A stretch of 8,853 nucleotides of DNA from Deltaproteobacteria bacterium (GTDB lineage Bacteria; Desulfobacterota; Desulfobacteria; Desulfobacterales; BuS5), in the NCBI GenBank assembly GCA_021157555.1, contig JAGGWL010000059.1, forward strand, positions 1 through 8,853, written 5' to 3'. Position numbers and translations under genes: made by a program. The notes beneath the pieces are model-generated. The model did not search any database. It worked only from the letters and a program-made list of their open reading frames with translations, and had not been told where the DNA came from. Positions 7,013-8,853 of this stretch are shown piece after piece; position 1 is the first letter of the stretch; each line of letters begins with the position of its first letter.

Positions 7013-7023
7013 AAGGTTCGCCC
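7003..7023. repeat. Inverted repeat / hairpin of a GGGCGAAC-GTTCGCCC dispersed element
   Basis: GGGCGAAC (7003-7010) and GTTCGCCC (7016-7023) form a perfect 8-bp GC-rich stem with loop ACAAG, followed by CTACA. The identical arm at 6985-6992 could pair with the same right arm. The place, between two gene ends facing each other, would suit a two-way transcription stop or mRNA end protection, but there is no T-run on either strand, so it is not a standard intrinsic terminator. The rest of the gap to 7067 shows nothing further. Confidence 0.7.
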
Positions 7024-7067
7024 CTACATAATTTTAATTGTGTCAAAATATATAGTACGAATATTTC

Positions 7068-8853
7068 CTATGCGGCCTTATCCAATTCAGCAAAGGCTGT
7101 TTCATTCGCAGTTTTTTTATAGCATATCAGACCGCATTGCAAACATCTGGCAGCCTCTTTGCGAGCCATATCTTCGGTAAAGCCTTTTTCCAGTTCCTCA
7201 GATACTTCAGGATTCAATATGACGCTTAAAGGCATAATTGTTCGAGGAACAGTTTTTACTCCTTCAATATAATTGACATTTTGAATTAAAGAGTGTGGCG
7301 TAACGATATTTTCAGGAACCGTTACCTGTATTCCATATAAAATCTGGTGAATGGAAGCGGCAGAGCGTCTTCCTGCCGCGATGGCTTTGATGGCAGCGCT
7401 ATAATCAGTCAATACATCTACATCTGAAAAAATTCCTGTAGAATGTTTGTCGGCAGACAGTTTATATGGCTCAATACCTTTCCATTTAATCGGCAAACCA
7501 GCCTTCGTTTTTGTACCATCCTCTTTATCCGCATCCGCTTCCGCATCAACAAAAATAAGTTCAGGCAGGCGGCCAGACGAAACTATCAAATTCTGTGCTG
7601 GAATAATTTTCTTTTTCATACTGTTAAGCTCGGTATATTCCAGTTCCAGAAGATTGTCTTCTTCACCTGAAATACCGCTTATGCCGGCATTAAATATTAT
7701 TTTTATACCTTCCTTTTCAATCTTTTCAAGTTCAGCAGCATTTATTGTACAAGCCTCTCTTGTTTTTCTGAAAAGAACATTAATTTTTTCAGCACCGCGT
7801 TTCCTGCATATTTTTGCCGCCTCGAATGCAAGTTCTGCGCCCCCTGCTATGACAATATCAGTTTTACATGAAAATTCACCGTTGCTGTCCCTATCTGACT
7901 TAATTACATCCAACAAAAGAGAAACGCCTGGAATAGCCTCATCAGCAGCACTTACTGAACCTGTAGCAAGGCGGCTGTCCCAGCCTCCCGAAGCAATAAA
8001 TACAGATTCATATCCATCCCCAAGAAGAGATGCCACAGAAAAATCCTTGCCAAGGCGTTTATTGGTTTCAGCCTTTACACCCATTTCCAGCACACCGTCG
8101 ATATCCCAGTCAAGGATATCCATTGAAAGTCTTTGCTTGTGAATGGCACTGCGCAAAAGTCCGCCCAATACATCTGTGGCCTCAAAGACTGTAACCTGAT
8201 GGCCAAGGCGGGCGGTAAAAAATGCTGTTGAAAGGCCTTCTACGCCACCGCCTATAACGGCAACTTTGTGGTCTGTTTCAGGTGCTTTATACGGAAGAAC
8301 TCTTTCTCCATTTTTTCTTTCAAAATCTGCAACAAAACGTTTAAGGGAATTTATTGCAACAGGCTCATCTATATATTTACGCCTGCACTCATCTTCACAG
8401 AACCTGGGACAGATTCTTCCTATAACAGATGGAAATGGCAGCCGTTCCTTGATAACCTGTACAGCTTTATGGTAATCGCCCTGGTTGACCTGTTTTATAT
8501 ATTCGCATATATCTATTCCTGCCGGGCAAGCCCTTTGACATGGAGTTGTACACATTGCAGTGGTATATTCACGCAAAATACGTCTTGTAACCGATAAAAG
8601 ATTAATAATACCTTTGGGACAGGCTCGCTCACATGCTCCGCAGCCGGTGCAACGCTTTTCATCAACTACAGGCAGACCATTCGGCCCCATTGAAAGAGCG
8701 CCAAACTGACAGGCACTGACACAGCTTCCAAGACCAAGACATCCTATGGAACAGAATTTCATACCTCCGCTCAAAAGAGCTGCAGCCTTGCAGTCATTCA
8801 AACCGTTATAAATATATTTGATATCCGCATCCTTAACTCCGTAAGTACAACCA
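7068..8853 (-). CDS. rnfB: RnfB iron-sulfur domain fused to GltD-like FAD/NAD(P) oxidoreductase (5' end outside window)
   Basis: The frame stays open through the right edge. The TTG at 8801 is internal, because codons upstream of it encode GCTYGVKDADIKYIYNG, a typical RnfB stretch before DCKAAALLSGG. In order: RnfB C-terminal ferredoxin part with CSIGCLGLGSCVSAC (about 8707-8755) and CTGCGACERACPKG (about 8614-8658); a GltD/dihydropyrimidine dehydrogenase-type double-cluster domain (CTTPCQRACP, then RICPRFCEDECRR); a FAD-binding fold (GGGVEG, 8235-8252); a second nucleotide fold (AGGAELAFE, near 7836-7847); and a C-terminal RCLQCGLICY. RnfB is the electron-entry subunit of the membrane Rnf complex, which couples ferredoxin:NAD+ oxidoreduction to ion pumping; GltD-type modules pass electrons between NAD(P)H, FAD and clusters. 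Several glycines of the GltD part are changed. The rnf partners would lie to the right. The symbol applies to the RnfB part. Confidence 0.88.
   Translation of the reverse strand, partial: GCTYGVKDADIKYIYNGLNDCKAAALLSGGMKFCSIGCLGLGSCVSACQFGALSMGPNGLPVVDEKRCTGCGACERACPKGIINLLSVTRRILREYTTAMCTTPCQRACPAGIDICEYIKQVNQGDYHKAVQVIKERLPFPSVIGRICPRFCEDECRRKYIDEPVAINSLKRFVADFERKNGERVLPYKAPETDHKVAVIGGGVEGLSTAFFTARLGHQVTVFEATDVLGGLLRSAIHKQRLSMDILDWDIDGVLEMGVKAETNKRLGKDFSVASLLGDGYESVFIASGGWDSRLATGSVSAADEAIPGVSLLLDVIKSDRDSNGEFSCKTDIVIAGGAELAFEAAKICRKRGAEKINVLFRKTREACTINAAELEKIEKEGIKIIFNAGISGISGEEDNLLELEYTELNSMKKKIIPAQNLIVSSGRLPELIFVDAEADADKEDGTKTKAGLPIKWKGIEPYKLSADKHSTGIFSDVDVLTDYSAAIKAIAAGRRSAASIHQILYGIQVTVPENIVTPHSLIQNVNYIEGVKTVPRTIMPLSVILNPEVSEELEKGFTEDMARKEAARCLQCGLICYKKTANETAFAELDKAA

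Noticed and set aside
6977..7023. CRISPR array
   Set aside because: The two 18-bp units are directly adjacent with no spacer, and no cas genes are nearby.
7003..7023. Classic rho-independent terminator
   Set aside because: The stem is good but no T-run follows on either strand.
6720..7180. Short open frames (6720-7046 minus, 6968-7180 plus) crossing the intergenic repeat
   Set aside because: They are translations of the GGGCGAAC repeat joined to antisense or downstream sequence. Their repeated SVRPSH and KGEHYAKGEHK stretches come from the 18-bp duplication.
7447..8142. 231-residue open frame on the + strand
   Set aside because: It lies wholly antisense to the RnfB-GltD gene, whose protein has clear conserved motifs. 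The antisense product is rich in Ser/Ala/Phe low complexity and shows no family signature.

Overview
The window reads as chromosomal DNA of an AT-rich Desulfobacterota (deltaproteobacterial) bacterium, most likely an anaerobe related to the Desulfobacterales. The assignment rests on three things: the gene order DUF4390 – NtrY-type kinase – NtrX-type regulator – rsmD – coaD, the presence of an RnfB-type iron-sulfur protein, and overall protein style. It is from family knowledge, not a database search. There are eight protein genes. No tRNA, rRNA, CRISPR array or insertion sequence was seen, and no gene-free stretch exceeds about 120 bases.

Left block (1-5106, + strand) is a compact, probably co-transcribed run. 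It starts with an exported DUF4390 protein whose start lies just outside the left edge. A membrane-bound NtrY-like sensor kinase overlaps or almost abuts it, followed by an NtrX-like sigma-54-type response regulator, then rsmD (16S rRNA guanine methyltransferase) and coaD (phosphopantetheine adenylyltransferase, coenzyme A synthesis). Gaps are 10-30 bases. The regulator is odd: it stops right after the AAA+ domain, so the usual Fis-type DNA-binding helix-turn-helix is missing. Its sigma-54 contact motif reads GAVTGA instead of GAFTGA. Its last codons run into a degenerate G/T-rich repeat tract that also forms the leader of rsmD.

Middle (5107-6966): after a short convergent gap with weak hairpins and a 16-bp direct repeat, pcm (protein L-isoaspartate methyltransferase) lies on the - strand. 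It is divergent from a + strand MthK-like potassium channel with an RCK/TrkA regulatory domain. The 84-bp divergent gap holds a good sigma-70 promoter match (TTGACC, 17-bp spacer, TATAAA) pointing at the channel gene. The channel gene has an in-frame ATG with an upstream Shine-Dalgarno-like sequence at the membrane/RCK boundary, so a separate soluble RCK product is possible.

Right (6967-8853): a short convergent gap carries a perfect 18-bp tandem duplication and an 8-bp-stem inverted repeat of a dispersed-repeat type. Beyond it, on the - strand and running off the right edge, is a large gene joining the C-terminal iron-sulfur part of RnfB (Rnf ferredoxin:NAD+ complex) to a GltD-like FAD/NAD(P) oxidoreductase. 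Several nucleotide-binding glycines of the GltD part are altered. The remaining rnf genes would be expected just outside the window to the right.
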